A stretch of DNA of 64,000 bases from an uncultured Lachnospiraceae bacterium (GTDB lineage: Bacteria; Bacillota; Clostridia; Lachnospirales; Lachnospiraceae): contig CAJTMC010000013.1 in NCBI GenBank assembly GCA_910577115.1, positions 29,940 to 93,939 of the forward strand, read 5' to 3'. The notes beneath the pieces were generated by a model that worked only from the letters and a program-made list of their open reading frames with translations, ran no database searches and was not told the DNA's origin. The position numbers were made by a program, and so were the translations under genes. This document shows, one piece after another, positions 61,930-64,000 of the stretch (the first letter of the stretch is position 1; each line of letters opens with the position of its first letter).

Positions 61930-62112
61930 TAACTTCCTGTTTGCAGGATGGTACATGGTACTGGCTTCTATACGCTCTGACGCAGTCAACAGATTGCGTT
62001 TTTCTAACGATAAAAGGATTGACCTTTGGATATTCATAAAAAATTCTGCATGTGCCCGCTCATTCAATTCTGGAACAGGATCGCCAACATAACGAAATTC
62101 TCTATGTTTCAA
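61930..62112 (-). pseudogene. Broken small gene of recombinase-associated type
   Basis: From a TTG at 62112 preceded by GGGAGGTG, the minus strand reads ERAHAEFFMNIQRSILLSLE then KRNLLT, a pattern I associate with small proteins encoded beside serine recombinases in Lachnospiraceae. After that the frame continues into unrelated residues, so the C-terminus has been replaced. It is a scar of an excised or decayed element. Confidence 0.45.
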
Positions 62113-62265
62113 TAGACAACACCTCCCTCATTCTCAATGTATGAGAGAATAATTGTACCATATAATTTCATATCACAAAATTCTGGTGTATGTGGTGATT
62201 TGACCATAAAAATACCTCCCAAGTAGATTTTGGTTATTTCCATTGTCTGCTTAAGAGGTATTATA

Positions 62266-62412
62266 TCAGCTAAGACTTCCTAAATTATCAATCATATCCA
62301 GAGTGGAAGTATGCTCATATCCCTTTTCTATAAATGCGCGAAAAACAACATCCAATATTAAATGAACAGTTTTCTCTGGATGCTTATTCCTTGTTATGTT
62401 TGAGCTCCTCTT
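62266..62412 (-). pseudogene. TetR family regulator, N-terminal fragment
   Basis: The minus strand reads RNKHPEKTVHLILDVVFRAF then IEKGYEHTSTLDMIDNLGSLS and a TGA at 62268-62266. This is the start of a TetR-type HTH, where the recognition helix (usually SKGAIYHHF) should follow. The start codon is also lost: ATG 62418 is followed at once by TGA. A dead regulator therefore remains between the element scar and the sigma factor gene. The rest of 62113-62434 holds nothing else recognisable. Confidence 0.65.
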
Positions 62413-62434
62413 TCACATACTTCCGGTATGTTTG

Positions 62435-62938
62435 TCAAGATGTTTGATCATATATTATTTCGCGCAGAACTTTCAAAGCCTTTGTGTGAAGCAGCTTTAC
62501 ATAACTGTATGAAATATCCATTATTTCTGCGATACTTTTCAATGTTTTCCCGCTATAATAGTGCAGTATAATGATATCGCGCTCCCGCTGGGAGAGTTGT
62601 TCGAGAGCGTCCGCAAGACTATTGAGCGTTTCCTCGTTAAGCATTTCCTCATCAATGTTTCCCTCAAAGCAAAGTTCCTCCGGCAGCCCGTAAACAGATT
62701 TCGCCGTCCGATAATAGTCGATAACAGCATTCTGCGTTATCCTATATATCCATGTTGACAGAGAAGCCTTCGTCTCATCGAATCCTGAAAGTCCCTTAAA
62801 TACCTTGACGAACACGTCCGATATCAAATCCTCCGCATCGTGTTCGTTGGGTATTTTCCCATATATATATCGCGCTACCTTATCCTTAAACTTGGCATAA
62901 ATCTGCTCAAATTCGGTGTTTTCGTGCAGTTCAATCAT
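62435..62938 (-). CDS. Sigma-70 family (ECF-like) RNA polymerase sigma factor
   Basis: A 167-residue protein. Region 2 is at about 10-85 (ARYIYGKIPNEHDAEDLISD, FVKVFKG, STWIYRITQNAVIDYYR) and region 4 at about 110-165 (LEQLSQRERDIIILHYYSG, SIAEIMDISYSYVKLLHTKAL). There is no region 1 or 3. ATG 62938 has GGGAGGA eight bases upstream and lies inside the last codons of the preceding small peptide gene, an eight-base overlap. No anti-sigma gene is visible; the small peptide upstream would be the nearest candidate partner. It probably directs expression of this operon or of export genes outside the window. Confidence 0.9.
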   Translation of the reverse strand: MIELHENTEFEQIYAKFKDKVARYIYGKIPNEHDAEDLISDVFVKVFKGLSGFDETKASLSTWIYRITQNAVIDYYRTAKSVYGLPEELCFEGNIDEEMLNEETLNSLADALEQLSQRERDIIILHYYSGKTLKSIAEIMDISYSYVKLLHTKALKVLREIIYDQTS

Positions 62939-63116
62939 CGGAATTATCCTCCCGGCTTTTAAACGGAACAAATTCGCCCGCAGCATTCACCTGTTCCAGT
63001 TCTTCATCTGAAAGCGTCTCGCCGTAACGTTTCTCAGTTTCATCCTTCATTTCGGCAAGACGCAGATTTTCCGAAAATTTCTGGAAGTCAAACAGCCGCC
63101 GTAATTTCTCTTTCAT
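62931..63116 (-). CDS. Putative RiPP precursor peptide (Cys-free)
   Basis: A 61-residue peptide: MKEKLRRLFDFQKFSENLRL, then a charged helix and ETLSDEELEQVNAAG, then a C-terminal EFVPFKSREDNSDD. The LSDEELEQV..AG segment is the typical end of RiPP leader peptides of the double-glycine/Nif11-like kind, which suggests cleavage after NAAG and a core of about 14 residues. The core has two Phe but no Cys, so thioether (sactipeptide) chemistry is excluded. The gene starts in the stop codon of a radical SAM/SPASM gene (ATGATG at 63119-63114) behind GGAGGG, and overlaps the sigma gene. The alternative is a small anti-sigma-like protein. Confidence 0.65.
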   Translation of the reverse strand: MKEKLRRLFDFQKFSENLRLAEMKDETEKRYGETLSDEELEQVNAAGEFVPFKSREDNSDD

Positions 63117-64000
63117 CATTCGCCCTCCATAGGCGCCATATTTTTCCAACCCCGCAGCGTTTCCTCGATTTTCCTGTTCCAACCTTTTTGGAAAAATAGA
63201 CACTTTGCGGGATCAATGCCAAATTTATCACCTGTAATAGCGAGTGCCAGTGCGCGGCAGCCACCCCCACAGTGTTTAAAATAAGGACACACTGCGCAGG
63301 TTTCATTGTTCTCTGACAACTGACCCAGTGTAGTGCAGACCTCACTGAGATATCTCCCTTTTTGTAAAATTGGCTGCAATCCCTCTTTTTTAACGTTGCC
63401 CAGAAAATTGTTCTTCGCGCTAAAATACCCTGACATCTGCATACAAGGGTAGACATTTCCGTCTGCTGCAACCGCAATCATCCCCCGGTTCCCACGGCAC
63501 ACGGGCATACTGTCCCGGTACTCTCCGGCAACGTATTCAACGGGGCGCAGGCGGTAAGATTCTGTTTGTGGAAACACCGTGAGAAACTGCCAGATATCTA
63601 TTGTCATATTGTGTTTCTTTTTGATATATCTGTCGGCAAATTCCAACATACTTTCGTAATATTCCTCAACCTCTAGGCAGGAACCATCTGCATTTTCCTT
63701 CCAGCGCGGCGATTCTGAAGTGCGGATCATGCGCATTTCGTCCACGCCCATTTCGTCTAACATTTCTGCTGTAGGCAACAGGGATTCGATATTAAGCCGA
63801 TGGACGTTCGTCTGCGCTTTTACACGAAAACCATTCTCCACGCAAAGGCGAATTGCCCGGAGCGCGTCTGCCTCCGCCCCATTGCGGTTTCTGAGCCAGT
63901 CGTGATGCCCGATTCCATCAAAGGATATTTTAATCAGCGGATTACAGCCGATTTTCCTAAATTGCTCCAATGCTGTCTGGTCAAGGAAAGAACCATTCGT
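63116..64000 (-). CDS. Radical SAM/SPASM peptide maturase (N-terminus beyond the window)
   Basis: 294 C-terminal residues; the frame is open to the window edge, so the CxxxCxxC cluster site should lie outside. The visible part starts with the radical SAM core (TNGSFLDQ, ISFDGIGHHDWLRN, RVKAQTNVHRLN) and ends in a SPASM domain with VCRGNRGMIAVAADGNVYPC, CAVCPYFKHCGGGC and a later Cys, ligands of auxiliary Fe-S clusters. Enzymes of this kind modify RiPP precursors or quinone cofactors. The stop overlaps the start of the peptide gene, so maturase and substrate are translationally coupled. Confidence 0.9.
   Translation of the reverse strand, partial: TNGSFLDQTALEQFRKIGCNPLIKISFDGIGHHDWLRNRNGAEADALRAIRLCVENGFRVKAQTNVHRLNIESLLPTAEMLDEMGVDEMRMIRTSESPRWKENADGSCLEVEEYYESMLEFADRYIKKKHNMTIDIWQFLTVFPQTESYRLRPVEYVAGEYRDSMPVCRGNRGMIAVAADGNVYPCMQMSGYFSAKNNFLGNVKKEGLQPILQKGRYLSEVCTTLGQLSENNETCAVCPYFKHCGGGCRALALAITGDKFGIDPAKCLFFQKGWNRKIEETLRGWKNMAPMEGE

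Noticed and set aside
62931..63203. Longer 90-residue version of the small peptide starting at 63203
   Set aside because: The extra residues are the out-of-frame reading of the maturase C-terminus; GGAGGG and the ATGATG overlap point to a start at 63119 or 63116.
1..64000. CRISPR arrays, tRNA or rRNA genes, intact insertion sequences
   Set aside because: No regularly spaced repeats, no tRNA T-arm/CCA patterns that I could fold, no rRNA sequence and no transposase with terminal repeats were seen on reading through; a covariance search could still find a missed small RNA.

Overview
The window is a chromosomal segment of a spore-forming, Gram-positive gut-type Firmicute, most likely a member of the Lachnospiraceae (the Roseburia/Eubacterium/Agathobacter neighbourhood). 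The evidence is the paired glgC-glgD glycogen genes, spoVG and spoVT, a long (396 aa) Prs-like protein next to dnaD/dnaI-type primosome genes, strong GGAGG ribosome sites, moderate GC, and several families typical of that group (HAAS-DUF3887, DUF6472, VTC/DUF4956/CotH). No rRNA, tRNA, CRISPR array or intact insertion sequence was found.

Layout. 1-5.2 kb is a defence locus: the C-terminal part of an unknown gene, an AT-rich DUF3644 (HEPN-like) gene and hsdR of a type I restriction system. The 5' end of hsdR is present twice, flanking a small unknown gene. 5.4-9.4 kb holds a Cu/Zn superoxide dismutase, cyclopropane fatty acid synthase, a HAAS-DUF3887 membrane protein with a striking hairpin leader, and galE. 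9.4-14.5 kb (minus strand) is prs-dnaI-dnaD-murC with a cluster of DnaA-box-like sequences between dnaD and murC. 14.8-17.6 kb is glgC-glgD-spoVG. 17.7-21.8 kb is a VTC polyphosphate-polymerase-like / DUF4956 / CotH-kinase operon whose cotH contains a nine-G tract. 21.8-26.2 kb is DUF6472-pth-mfd.

26.2-34.5 kb is accessory: a tandem pair of small paralogues (one frameshifted), a serine hydrolase and a MerR regulator that share the same 13-bp palindromic operator, a blaI gene reduced to its two ends in front of a BlaR1-like M56 peptidase with an SH3 tail, an orphan BREX-type (DUF2791) ATPase with a small unknown partner, and a HAD hydrolase. 34.7-44.0 kb contains an aminotransferase and a signalling operon: CHASE2-adenylate cyclase, TIM-barrel protein, GAF/HD-GYP protein, FecR-domain protein and a repeat-bearing secreted protein. 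44.0-61.2 kb is mostly core: mgtE behind a leader ORF and terminator, spoVT, a GGDEF protein, a hemolysin III-type protein, a small alarmone synthetase, a flavin reductase, an XRE-cupin regulator, an M23 peptidase, murA, a two-component system with a lipoprotein, and a MATE transporter behind a long structured leader.

61.3-64.0 kb is a scarred accessory end: small proteins, broken mobile-element and TetR fragments, then (minus strand) a tightly overlapping trio of a radical SAM/SPASM maturase, a 61-residue peptide with a RiPP-type leader ending, and a sigma-70-family factor. This trio is the best candidate in the window for a poorly described system.
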